A stretch of DNA of 64,000 nt from JBNKDD01 sp050288085. Its GTDB lineage: Bacteria; Chloroflexota; Anaerolineae; Aggregatilineales; UBA3940. The stretch covers positions 1 through 64,000 of the forward strand of contig JBNKDD010000001.1 in the NCBI GenBank assembly GCA_050288085.1, given 5' to 3'. Positions 1 through 8,390 of the stretch are shown here, piece by piece. Position 1 is the stretch's first letter; each line of letters opens with the position of its first letter. The translations under genes were made by a program, and so were the position numbers. Below the pieces are notes generated by a model. That model was given only the letters and a program-made list of their open reading frames with translations, made no database searches and had not been told where the DNA came from.

Positions 1-269
1 CAACCGTCGGCTGTGGAAAAACCTGGCTGATCGGACAGCACGGCGAACTTGCCCCTGAAAAAGGATCGTTCGAACTGCTCAAGGATAAGGGTGAGGATAT
101 TGGCGTGGTGCTGCGTACCCGGACCAATGTCAAACCGATTTATGTATCGGTGGGACATAAGGCCACCCTTGACACGACGCGGGAGCTGGTCTTGCGCTGT
201 GCGCCTCGCTACCGGCTGCCGGAACCAATCCGGGCGGCGGATCATGCGGCTGGCAACTTCAACTCATAA
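1..269 (+). CDS. nfi: Endonuclease V, C-terminal part (cut by window edge)
   Basis: The reading frame is open from base 3 to a TAA at 267-269 and encodes the last 88 residues of a protein. The segment VVLRTRTNVKPIYVSVGHKA, followed by a TRELVLRCAPRYRLPEPIR-like tail and a final AADHAAG, matches the C-terminal third of endonuclease V. That enzyme cleaves DNA (and RNA) one nucleotide 3' of deoxyinosine and belongs to the RNase H-like fold. The catalytic N-terminal acidic residues lie outside the window, so activity cannot be judged. The next gene starts 18 bases downstream, so the two may be co-transcribed. Confidence 0.85.
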   Translation, partial: TVGCGKTWLIGQHGELAPEKGSFELLKDKGEDIGVVLRTRTNVKPIYVSVGHKATLDTTRELVLRCAPRYRLPEPIRAADHAAGNFNS

Positions 270-287
270 ACAAGACAAGGAATCATC

Positions 288-1505
288 GTGGAAATCGATA
301 CCGAACAAGCTGTTCCGCTTTCTGAACCAAGCAACGAATCTACAACACCGGGCCTGTACTTCAAGGTTGTTGGCTTCTCAATCGTCCGGCTGGTGATGTT
401 CATCGCTAACCGGATGGTTTTCCCTTTTGGCCCGGCGATTGCACGTGGACTGGGTGTCAGTCTCCGAGAAGTCTCGACGGCGATATCGGCCCGTTCATCA
501 CTGGGGGCAGTTGGTCCGCTGCTGGGATCGGTCGCCGATTCGCGTGGGCGCAAATTTGCCATGCTGTTGGGTGTGGGCGGATTTATCGCCGGGATGGTGC
601 TGGTCGCATTATGGCCGACTTACCTTACGCTGATGATCGGCCTGATCATCTCCGGGGCGGGCAATATCATCTATGATTCGGCGCTGCAAGCTTACATCGG
701 CGATAGAGTTCCATACGAACGGCGCGGCTTCGCGGTCGCCATCACCGAGTTGAGTTTTTCCGGGGCCTTGATCGTGGGTGGCCCGTTCGCCGGGTGGTTG
801 ATAGCACGTAATGGCTGGAGTTCTCCATTTGGCTGGTTGGGGGTATTGGGGGTATGCGGATTTTTATTAGTGATGCGTATCCTGCCTCTTGATCGCCCAG
901 GCTCCGAATCACGACCTTCTCTCGGTGAAGGGCTGCGGGATATCATCACCAGCGCCCCGGCATTGGCCGGATTAGCTACCGGCTTCCTGATGACGGTTGG
1001 TTATCAGTCCATCAATATGATTCATGGGGCATGGCTGGAAACCAATTTTGGCTTTTCGCTTGAACAGCTTGGCTGGGTATCAATCGCCTTCGGGGCTGCC
1101 GGGATTGGTGGAGTCGTCCTGGCCGGAATCCTCCCGGATCGGATCGGCAAGCGGCGGTCGGTTGGCATCGCGCTTGCTATTTTGGCTGCCGTCTATTTGT
1201 TGTTTTTGCTGGCGAACCGGAGCTTCTATGTTGCCATTGGAGCCTTGTTTCTGTTTTACCTGGCATTTGAGTTTGGCCTGGTCAGCCTGATCTCTCTGAT
1301 GACTGAATTGGCTCCTAGCGCACGAGCCACGTTGATGGCCGCCAATTTCTCGGCGATTGCGTTGGGCGATGCGTTGGGAGTGAAGCTAGCCCCTATCATC
1401 TACCAGGCAGAACAGATCGGATTCAGTACGCTGGTGGCGGTTGCCTGCACCATAACCGGGCTAATCCTGATAATCCTTTTTTCTAACGAAATTCGATCCA
1501 ATTAG
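288..1505 (+). CDS. MFS transporter
   Basis: This 405-residue hydrophobic protein has the spacing of a 12-helix major facilitator. The cytoplasmic loop 2-3 motif is seen as GSVADSRGRKF (about residues 80-90), and a related loop, PDRIGKRRS, lies at the start of the second half. It starts with GTG at 288, preceded by CAAGG at 276-280. The first 20 residues are polar and cytoplasmic. The family moves small solutes by proton coupling; its sequence resembles drug/multidrug facilitators, but the substrate cannot be told. It follows endonuclease V closely and precedes a cell-wall enzyme. Confidence 0.85.
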   Translation: MEIDTEQAVPLSEPSNESTTPGLYFKVVGFSIVRLVMFIANRMVFPFGPAIARGLGVSLREVSTAISARSSLGAVGPLLGSVADSRGRKFAMLLGVGGFIAGMVLVALWPTYLTLMIGLIISGAGNIIYDSALQAYIGDRVPYERRGFAVAITELSFSGALIVGGPFAGWLIARNGWSSPFGWLGVLGVCGFLLVMRILPLDRPGSESRPSLGEGLRDIITSAPALAGLATGFLMTVGYQSINMIHGAWLETNFGFSLEQLGWVSIAFGAAGIGGVVLAGILPDRIGKRRSVGIALAILAAVYLLFLLANRSFYVAIGALFLFYLAFEFGLVSLISLMTELAPSARATLMAANFSAIALGDALGVKLAPIIYQAEQIGFSTLVAVACTITGLILIILFSNEIRSN

Positions 1506-1566
1506 GGATGGCGTGGACTCGCGGACAACTGTAACATAGAGAAGAAGTTGGAGGGATTACCACCGC

Positions 1567-2412
1567 ATGATGCGCCGTGTGTGGCTTGCTGCCATTCTTC
1601 TAATGATCTTCATAGGGCCAGCCAACCGGGTCGATGCCCAGGATTTTACGTTGGTGCATGTCGTCCAACCGGGCGAATCACTGCTTGACCTGGCCTTGTT
1701 TTACAATGTTCCGCTTTATGACCTGGCCCGGCTCAATCAACTGAATTCTTCCCGGCAGGTACAGGCCGGGCAGGAGATTCGAATCCCGGTATCCCTTGAT
1801 ATCCAGTTGGCTTCAATTGAGGCGACCGCTACCCCCACCGATCCCCGCCCGCCTGCTACTTACACCGTGCAGCGCGGTGATACCCTGTTCCTGATCGCAA
1901 CAGCTTATGGTATCCCCATGAATGATCTGGCCGCTGCCAATCAGATCGCCAGCTTTGACACGATCTACGTCGGGCAGCAGCTTATCATCCCGGCGGAGGG
2001 TGTAGTTATCACTCCACAGCCGGAACCGGAGCCGGAACCAGCTCCGACCCCGGATGCAGATGGTAAACAAATTCTGGTTGACCTGTCTGAGCAGAAAGCC
2101 TATGCCTATGAGAATGGGGAATTGCTGCGCGAGTTTGTGGTGTCAACCGGGCTTCCAGGTACGCCTACTGTGCGGGGCGATTTCCATATCTATATCAAGT
2201 ATGAGGCGCAGCGCATGACCGGGCCGGGCTATGATCTGCCCAACGTGCCCTGGGTAATGTATTTTTACCGGGGATATGGCCTGCACGGGACTTACTGGCA
2301 TGAGAACTTCGGCAACCCGATGAGTCATGGCTGCGTCAATATGCGGACACCGGAGGCCGAATGGCTCTATAACTGGGCACCGGTCGGAACGCCGGTCAAG
2401 GTCGTTGATTGA
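1567..2412 (+). CDS. LysM-YkuD L,D-transpeptidase, exported
   Basis: The 281-residue protein begins with a signal peptide (hydrophobic run in residues 6-18, likely cleavage near VDA-Q). Two LysM peptidoglycan-binding repeats follow at about 28-74 and 98-143, each with the PGES/RGDT turn. A Pro/Glu-rich linker (about 146-162) leads to a YkuD catalytic domain (about 165-281). The active-site motif SHGCVNM at 253-259 places the nucleophilic cysteine at 256, with upstream HGTYWH. Such enzymes form 3-3 cross-links or attach proteins to peptidoglycan outside the membrane. The RBS GGAGGG lies near 1551. No partner gene is visible; the next gene is metabolic and 156 bases away. Confidence 0.92.
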   Translation: MMRRVWLAAILLMIFIGPANRVDAQDFTLVHVVQPGESLLDLALFYNVPLYDLARLNQLNSSRQVQAGQEIRIPVSLDIQLASIEATATPTDPRPPATYTVQRGDTLFLIATAYGIPMNDLAAANQIASFDTIYVGQQLIIPAEGVVITPQPEPEPEPAPTPDADGKQILVDLSEQKAYAYENGELLREFVVSTGLPGTPTVRGDFHIYIKYEAQRMTGPGYDLPNVPWVMYFYRGYGLHGTYWHENFGNPMSHGCVNMRTPEAEWLYNWAPVGTPVKVVD

Positions 2413-2568
2413 GATAATGGTGGCTACTCTTGCATCTGAAGCTGGGGGCTTCTAAGTTCATCTACCTCCATCTGCGATCTGAATGTTAAGCTGCATCAAG
2501 CTAGGGTTGAGTCTTCTCAACTCTTGTTATCCTAGGGGCCTTACTGCGCACTGAAAGGGAGCGATACT

Positions 2569-4014
2569 ATGGCGGGCAGAATAGTTGGCAAACCAGGGGC
2601 AATTAAGTATGAGAAAGATTATTTTGAGCGTCTACAGAGCCCGGATACAGATATTCCGATTGTCAAAGGCAAGAGAGAATCTGAAAACCCACTGGGCGAA
2701 GAAATACTAGGGCGTTTCTGTGATCCTGCTGCCCGAATGGTGATGACTGCCAATCTTGCTCAGCTTAAAGCTTTCGAAGAAAAGGAAGGTGCGATTCCGT
2801 CATTCCTTGAGGCCGGGCCAAGAAAAACCTTACGCCATTGTCCAGATCAGACTTGCGTTGCAATTGTCACTACGGGTGGATTGTGTCCAGGCCTACATCG
2901 AGTAATTCACAGTATTGTTACTCGTCACCATCTTTATGGAACAGATATTATATATGGTGTTTACGATAGCTTTAAAGGTTTGGTGAATCTGGAGAATAAC
3001 CGCATTGAACTATCTCCCACTATTACCGAGGAGTGGTCGGATACGGGAGGTTCAAGGCTTGGCAATGTTCGATACTATCCTAATAACAAACGCGACGACA
3101 ATGAGATCGATGATATGGTTGCGGTAATTTCTAAGGAACTGAAGTATTTTGATATCGACATCTTATATGTAATTGGTGGGGACGGGTCTCTAAAAGTTGC
3201 ACACAAGATTGCTGTAGCTAATCCCGATCGAAGCATTGTTGGCATACCAAAGACAATGGATAATGACATCCTCTGGGTTTGGCAGTCGTTTGGCTTTCGG
3301 ACAGCGGTAGAGGAAGCTACAAGGGTCATCAATACATTGCATGTTGAGGCAGCATCTACTAGAAGGATCTGTTTAATAGAATTGTTTGGCGCAGAATCAG
3401 GTTTTGTCGCAGCGAATGCCACGCTGGCAAGTGGACATGTTGATCTTGTGCTTATCCCGGAAGTATTCAGCCGTATGGAACTGCCCGAAATTCAGGAATA
3501 TTTAGATAACTGCATAGAACACATTAACAAGAGTAGGAAAGGGATTGTAAAAGGGAACGAGCGTGCGCTAGAAGCCAGCCACAATCTCCATGCACTTGTT
3601 GTTGTAGCAGAGGGCGTCGGAACTGTTTTGGAAGAGAAGGGGTATCAGGTCGATGGAAAACCCATTAAAAGGGATGAATTTATTGACCACTTAAAAAACC
3701 TTATTGAATTAAAAGCAAGGGATGTGGATGAGACCCCAGTTCAGGTATTCATCAATCAACCAAGGCATAACATCCGGGCTGTCCCGGCCAATCCTCACGA
3801 CCAGATATATTGTGAACGACTGGGTGTATTAGCTGTTGACAATGCCCTGGCTGGCTATACTGATTTCATGATTTCACAGTGGTTGACGGAGTATGTTCTT
3901 GTACCGTTGGAACTGGTGGAGAAAGGACAAAGGGGTATTAGTCTGCAAGGGATGTTCTGGAGGCAGGTTATATACAGTACCCGGCAGCCCCTGTCAGCCG
4001 CTGAGCAGGGCTAA
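2569..4014 (+). CDS. 6-phosphofructokinase, long PfkA-family form
   Basis: This protein of 481 residues belongs to the phosphofructokinase superfamily of glycolysis. The N-terminal part has TTGGLCPGLHRVI, the nucleotide-site motif GGDGS (about 203-207) and the substrate loop GIPKTMDND (about 228-236). Gly after GGD is typical of ATP users, while Lys in PKT is typical of PPi users. This Gly/Lys pair is also known in the long plant/trypanosome ATP-dependent enzymes, so ATP use is the better guess. Its length (about 480 against 320 for bacterial PfkA) fits that group. Its codons are visibly AT-richer than those of neighbouring genes, which could mean transfer. RBS AAAGGGAGC lies at 2556-2564. 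Confidence 0.88.
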   Translation: MAGRIVGKPGAIKYEKDYFERLQSPDTDIPIVKGKRESENPLGEEILGRFCDPAARMVMTANLAQLKAFEEKEGAIPSFLEAGPRKTLRHCPDQTCVAIVTTGGLCPGLHRVIHSIVTRHHLYGTDIIYGVYDSFKGLVNLENNRIELSPTITEEWSDTGGSRLGNVRYYPNNKRDDNEIDDMVAVISKELKYFDIDILYVIGGDGSLKVAHKIAVANPDRSIVGIPKTMDNDILWVWQSFGFRTAVEEATRVINTLHVEAASTRRICLIELFGAESGFVAANATLASGHVDLVLIPEVFSRMELPEIQEYLDNCIEHINKSRKGIVKGNERALEASHNLHALVVVAEGVGTVLEEKGYQVDGKPIKRDEFIDHLKNLIELKARDVDETPVQVFINQPRHNIRAVPANPHDQIYCERLGVLAVDNALAGYTDFMISQWLTEYVLVPLELVEKGQRGISLQGMFWRQVIYSTRQPLSAAEQG

Positions 4015-4024
4015 CTAGCATGGG

Positions 4025-4109
4025 ATAAGTCGGAAGCACGCACATTTTATGCACAAGTTTAGCCTCACCAGCTAGGCACCTGGAGATCTCTATACGTATT
4101 CCGACTTAT
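4025..4109. repeat. 11-bp inverted repeat flanking a 63-bp spacer
   Basis: ATAAGTCGGAA at 4025-4035 is exactly mirrored by TTCCGACTTAT at 4099-4109, in the short gap between the convergent pfk and tetR genes. It may be a long-loop terminator or processing structure, or the ends of a tiny decayed element. No target duplication is obvious. Confidence 0.55.
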
Positions 4110-4140
4110 ACGCCCTTGCAATGTTTTTTTCCAACTCTAC

Positions 4141-4782
4141 CTAGCCTACCCGTTGATTTTCCAGTTGGAGTGCTTCAACCGCTGAAGGTAATTTCAATCC
4201 TAAAGATTGGTGAAACCCCAATGCCGTTAGCCTGACAAGCTGTGTAGCCAGGTCATCTATTGAAAGCGGCATATCCTCATTCAACCACCATGCAATTACC
4301 CCCAGGTAGGCTGAACCCAGATAGTTAATCGCAATCTCTGGAGAGACCAGGAGATGCTCATCACTATTGGTACGTCCAAATTTCAACCACTTAAGCACAA
4401 TATCTTCGATGTAACTCCGAACTCGGAACATAAATAACGGGACACCTTCCTCTCCCAATATAGCCCGATAGAAGTCGGCGTGTTCGGCGACATGGGTCAA
4501 CACAGACACAATGGGCCTTGACATGGGAATGCCTTGAGCACCCTCTGCGGGAGGGTCGGGAACGGCGCTAATTATCATGTTGTTAAAAACGTCCATGAGT
4601 AGGTCGTTTTTATCTTGATAATGCAAATAAAAGGTGGCCCGGTTCAGCGTAGCCCGATCGGTGATGTCCTGTACCGTAATAGCGCTAAACCCCTTTTCCG
4701 GAACCAGATCAACCACTGCCTGGCGTAACAATTTACGAGTTCGCACAACGCGTGGATCGAGCTTTTCCTCCTTATTAGACAT
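4141..4782 (-). CDS. TetR/AcrR-family transcriptional repressor
   Basis: From the ATG at 4782 the product has 213 residues. The frame is open for 22 more codons upstream, but AGGGGG sits just before this ATG. A TetR_N helix-turn-helix lies at about 12-60, with the ITVQDITDRATLNRATFYLH core typical of the family. A variable ligand-binding helical domain follows. It is divergent from an ABC ATPase/permease pair. The intervening region carries repeated palindromes (4861-4881, 4883-4901, 5087-5109), so it very likely represses both itself and the exporter. The inducer is unknown. Confidence 0.9.
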   Translation of the reverse strand: MSNKEEKLDPRVVRTRKLLRQAVVDLVPEKGFSAITVQDITDRATLNRATFYLHYQDKNDLLMDVFNNMIISAVPDPPAEGAQGIPMSRPIVSVLTHVAEHADFYRAILGEEGVPLFMFRVRSYIEDIVLKWLKFGRTNSDEHLLVSPEIAINYLGSAYLGVIAWWLNEDMPLSIDDLATQLVRLTALGFHQSLGLKLPSAVEALQLENQRVG

Positions 4783-4860
4783 TTCTTTGCCCCCTGTCGA
4801 ATAAGCGACACTCCGCCGTAATTGGATATTGACGTGTGCCGGTTTCATGTTATGATCATT

Positions 4861-4881
4861 TTATCAACGCTGTGTTGATAA
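4861..4881. promoter_or_regulatory. Putative TetR operator, site 1 (perfect)
   Basis: TTATCAAC-N5-GTTGATAA is a perfect 8-bp inverted repeat, 78 bases upstream of the tetR start. The same layout recurs near the exporter gene, which suggests one dimeric regulator binding both promoters. Confidence 0.8.
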
Positions 4882-4882
4882 G

Positions 4883-4901
4883 TCAACGTTATGTACGTTA
4901 A
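4883..4901. promoter_or_regulatory. Putative TetR operator, site 2 (one mismatch)
   Basis: TCAACGT-N5-ACGTTAA keeps the same 5-base spacer and half-site core as site 1, with one mismatched pair. It starts one base after site 1, which would allow paired occupancy. Confidence 0.5.
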
Positions 4902-5086
4902 GCACAACAATGTCGATAAGTCAACGCTTTGTGTATAAAACACCGCTGTATTGATAAAGTTGCGATTTGCGGTTAATCAACATATTGATCATAAATGTTG
5001 TTTATACAACACAGTTATGATTTTGAAATGTGAAATATCTCCTATTTGTATTGAATTACAATTTTGAGATGCTATGATTAAATTGG

Positions 5087-5109
5087 TTTGTCAACACAAC
5101 GTTGATAAA
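5087..5109. promoter_or_regulatory. Putative TetR operator, site 3
   Basis: TTTGTCAAC-N5-GTTGATAAA has 9-bp arms with one mismatch and lies 39 bases before the exporter ATPase start, where it would block its promoter. The rest of 4849-5148 is AT-rich, with further half-sites (for example TGTTGT-N4-ACAACA at 4996-5011) and no open reading frame. Confidence 0.7.
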
Positions 5110-5148
5110 TCAACGAATTGATGAATTACATACTGGGATGGAATTCTA

Positions 5149-5880
5149 ATGCTAAACACTGCTGTGGCACTACCCGAATACAAACAGACACTTGAGACTA
5201 AACTTTCCCAACCAATTATTCAGATCAACAATCTCACCAAAGTCTATCGAAATGGCTCTAGTGAAAACCCCGCGCTGAAAGGTGTCAGCTTAGAAGTTCG
5301 CGATGGTGAGTTTGTAGCCGTCGTTGGCAAGTCAGGGGCCGGAAAATCGACCCTGATCAACATGATTACCGGTATTGACCGGCCTGATACCGGGGAAATC
5401 GTCATTGATGGAGCACAAATCCATGCTCTGAATGAGGACCAGGTTGCCCGGTGGCGGGGCCTGAATATGGGAATTGTGTTCCAGTTTTTCCAACTACTAC
5501 CCTCCCTGACATTAGTTGAAAACATCACCATTGCGATGGACTTTCGCAACACCTATCCTCTAAAAGAACGTAAAGAACGGGCTCTTCATCTCCTGGATCA
5601 GGTTGGCATTGCCGATCATGCCTACAAAACGCCCTCCAAAATATCGGGCGGGCAGCAGCAGCGTGTTGCTATTGCGCGTGCTTTAGCCAATGATCCTCCG
5701 CTGCTTGTCGCCGACGAGCCGACCGGCAACCTGGACTCCAAGACGGCGAATTCGATCTTCAACATTTTCTCCGATCTGGTGGCACGGGGTAAAACCCTGC
5801 TGATCGTCAGCCATGATAAAGAAATCGGAGAACGCGCCTCCCGCGTGCTCGAAATGGCCGACGGGGAAATCGTAGACTAA
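5149..5880 (+). CDS. ABC transporter ATP-binding protein (MacB/LolD type)
   Basis: The 243-residue ATPase has Walker A GKSGAGKST (60-68), Q-loop [12 protein letters not shown], signature SGGQQQR (about 166) and Walker [14 protein letters not shown] (about 185), ending with an SHD switch. The TGNLDS sequence and short length are typical of ATPases paired with FtsX/MacB permeases that drive mechanotransmission rather than classical import. Its partner begins 20 bases downstream. About 25 extra N-terminal residues precede the first strand. The pair lies under putative TetR control. The closest relative in the window is the ATPase at 33363-34154. Confidence 0.93.
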   Translation: MLNTAVALPEYKQTLETKLSQPIIQINNLTKVYRNGSSENPALKGVSLEVRDGEFVAVVGKSGAGKSTLINMITGIDRPDTGEIVIDGAQIHALNEDQVARWRGLNMGIVFQFFQLLPSLTLVENITIAMDFRNTYPLKERKERALHLLDQVGIADHAYKTPSKISGGQQQRVAIARALANDPPLLVADEPTGNLDSKTANSIFNIFSDLVARGKTLLIVSHDKEIGERASRVLEMADGEIVD

Positions 5881-5900
5881 TCAGGAAACACAATAACCTC

Positions 5901-8306
5901 ATGGAATTACATGCACGCTGGGTTAAGATTCTCAAAGACATTTGGGGCAACAAGGCCCGCTCACTCCTGGTGATTCTTTCAATAGCCGTGGGTGTTGCGG
6001 CTGTTGGCATGATCAATAACGGTGGGCGGATAGTCAAACGAGATCTGTACGGGCCCTATCGAGAGGGAAACCCCGCCCATTTGTACGTTTATGCCTCACC
6101 ATTTCAAGATGACTTAGCCAGTGCCGTCGAAGCCATGCGCGAAGTTGAGGCCGCACAATCCCGCCGCATGGTCGGGGCCTCGGTCTACAGTAATTATGGT
6201 GATTGGGAAGACATTACCCTGAATGTCCTGCCGGACTATGAGGATGTGGAAGTTAACCAGTATACGCTTGAGCAGGGATCTTCCGTCCCCAGAGTGAGGG
6301 AGATCATACTTGAGCGCCGGTCAGCTAAGGGATTGGGCGTTGAGCTGGGAGATACCATCACGGTTGAGATGGAAAACGAGCGGCGCTATGCTCTGACCGT
6401 CACGGGCATTGTCCATGACAGGTATGTTATGCCTTTCAATATCACAGACCAGGCAACCGGTTATGTCACGATGGAGACATTGGAGTGGATGGGCGAAGCG
6501 CCATACTTCAACCGGTTGGATGTTATTGTTTCGGAGAAAGATGATAGCAGCCATACGCTGGCAGTTGGTGAACTGATCCGGGATCGTACGGTTGAACCGG
6601 CAGGCTATGTCGTTGGGCGGATGGAAGTTCCAGGTATCGGCTCTGATCCGGGAGAACACTGGGCACAGAATCAGATCAAGGGCTTCCTGCTCATTCTACA
6701 GGTCATGGGTGTTATGGCTATCTTCCTGAGCGGGGGGCTGGTTGTTAATACTATCTCGGCCATTCTTGTCCAGCAGATCAAGCAGATCGGAATCATGCGT
6801 TCTGTTGGGGCCGTCCGCAAACAGATCATCGAGATGTATGTCACTTATGTGACAGTCTTTAGCTTATTGGGATTGTTGTTTGCTCTCCCCGTTGGCTTGT
6901 TGGGAGCCTGGGGATTGGGAGCTATTGCGGGTGATGTTTTAAACTTTGATGTAACCCGCGTTGATCTCTCCTGGCAAATAGTTCTACTCCAGGCTGCAAC
7001 CGGACTGCTTATGCCCGTTGGGGTAGCCTTGTTCCCAATCGTCGGCGGGACGCGCATTTCCGTCTACGATGCGATTTACCAGTATGGCCTCAGTGGTGAG
7101 GGGAAGCGCGGCCCGGTCGAGGAACTGCTGGTCAAAATCCGCAATCTCAGCCCACCGGTGATGCTCTCTCTGCGGAATACCTTTCGCAATAAAGCCCGGT
7201 TGGCTTTCACCCTGGTAACGTTGACGCTGGCCGGGGCGATGTTTGTCTCCGTCTTCAGTACGCGGGCTTCGCTGACTCGCCATATCAACGAGATGGAATA
7301 CTACGTTAACTACGATGCTTCACTACGTATTCCCAGTGGGGCTAACATCCGAACCGTTGAACGTGAAGCGCTGCGCATCCCCGGCGTAACTATTGCTGAG
7401 GGGTGGAGCAGTACCACTGGCGTGCTGGTGCATGATGATGGCAGCGAAAGTGAAGATCTGGAACTGGTCGGACTGCCCTACAATTCAATTACCATTGACC
7501 CGAAACTGCTAGGCGGGCGATGGCTGCAATCGGAGGATACAACTCAGGTCGTCATTAATGAAGACTTCCTGGAAGATGAACCCGGTATTGGTGTTGGCAG
7601 CGAGATTGTCATTAAGTTTGATGATAAGGAACGCACCTACGAGGTTGTTGGTGTCTTATCCAAGCATCTGACGGGCGCACGTATCTATATGAATTACGAT
7701 ACTTTTGCACGGCTCACCGACCGGCCAAACGAAGCCAATGTGGTACGGGTGCGGGCAAGCGCGGAAGCACTCAGTTCCCCGGCTCAACAGGATAAGATCG
7801 GGGAACTGCTCGAAGAACGCTTTGATAATGCCGGATTAAGTACTGAGAAAGCTCAAACCAGTCACGCGATTTTCTCTAATTTCACTTCTGTCTTCAACAT
7901 CATCCTGATTGTGCTGGTTATTATGGCTGCGCTGCTGGCGATTGTTGGTGGATTGGGCCTGACCGGGACGATGGGGATCAATGTATTAGAACGCACCCGC
8001 GAGATCGGCGTGCTGCGGGCGGTTGGTGCTTCGACCGATGCCGTCCGCAAAGTGGTCGTGGTAGAGGGGATCACAGTTGGCCTGATGAGCTGGATATTAG
8101 CGGCTCTCCTCTCCGGGCCAGTCGGTCTGGCCCTGGCCGGCGCTGTCGTCCGGGCGGTTCTGGAAACCAAACTGAGCTACCAGTATTCGTATATCGGATT
8201 GATCATCTGGCTGCTGATCGTTAGCCTGATCGGGGTTGGTTCCAGTTTGGCCCCGGCACGCAGTGCCGCACAACTCACCGTCCGTGAAGTTTTAGATTAC
8301 GAATAA
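5901..8306 (+). CDS. FtsX/MacB-family ABC permease, two-module
   Basis: This 801-residue membrane protein has an N-terminal helix (about 17-37, after KDIWGNKARSLLVILSIAVG) and an extracytoplasmic MacB_PCD-like domain. A block of three helices (about 265-390) comes next. The second half repeats this plan: a helix near RLAFTLVTLTLAGA, another extracytoplasmic domain and three C-terminal helices. Both FtsX modules carry the short coupling motif, IGIMRSVGA and IGVLRAVGA. It forms an exporter or lipoprotein-handling complex with the preceding ATPase. Substrate is unknown; TetR control suggests induction by a toxic or signalling compound. It is paralogous to the 30935-33319 permease (both end in SVREVLDYE or TVREVLDYE). 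Confidence 0.92.
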   Translation: MELHARWVKILKDIWGNKARSLLVILSIAVGVAAVGMINNGGRIVKRDLYGPYREGNPAHLYVYASPFQDDLASAVEAMREVEAAQSRRMVGASVYSNYGDWEDITLNVLPDYEDVEVNQYTLEQGSSVPRVREIILERRSAKGLGVELGDTITVEMENERRYALTVTGIVHDRYVMPFNITDQATGYVTMETLEWMGEAPYFNRLDVIVSEKDDSSHTLAVGELIRDRTVEPAGYVVGRMEVPGIGSDPGEHWAQNQIKGFLLILQVMGVMAIFLSGGLVVNTISAILVQQIKQIGIMRSVGAVRKQIIEMYVTYVTVFSLLGLLFALPVGLLGAWGLGAIAGDVLNFDVTRVDLSWQIVLLQAATGLLMPVGVALFPIVGGTRISVYDAIYQYGLSGEGKRGPVEELLVKIRNLSPPVMLSLRNTFRNKARLAFTLVTLTLAGAMFVSVFSTRASLTRHINEMEYYVNYDASLRIPSGANIRTVEREALRIPGVTIAEGWSSTTGVLVHDDGSESEDLELVGLPYNSITIDPKLLGGRWLQSEDTTQVVINEDFLEDEPGIGVGSEIVIKFDDKERTYEVVGVLSKHLTGARIYMNYDTFARLTDRPNEANVVRVRASAEALSSPAQQDKIGELLEERFDNAGLSTEKAQTSHAIFSNFTSVFNIILIVLVIMAALLAIVGGLGLTGTMGINVLERTREIGVLRAVGASTDAVRKVVVVEGITVGLMSWILAALLSGPVGLALAGAVVRAVLETKLSYQYSYIGLIIWLLIVSLIGVGSSLAPARSAAQLTVREVLDYE

Positions 8307-8335
8307 AAGAAAAGCAAATTACCCGTAAATACAAA

Positions 8336-8375
8336 CAACTCCTATGGCATTTGGCTATAGGAGTTGCTGCTTTTT
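8336..8375 (+). terminator. Rho-independent terminator after the exporter operon
   Basis: CAACTCCTAT (8336-8345) pairs perfectly with ATAGGAGTTG (8357-8366) around an 11-base loop, followed by CTGCTTTTT. It lies 30 bases after the permease stop and can also serve the convergent lacI gene. Confidence 0.88.
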
Positions 8376-8390
8376 AAACTCTGTTTTATT

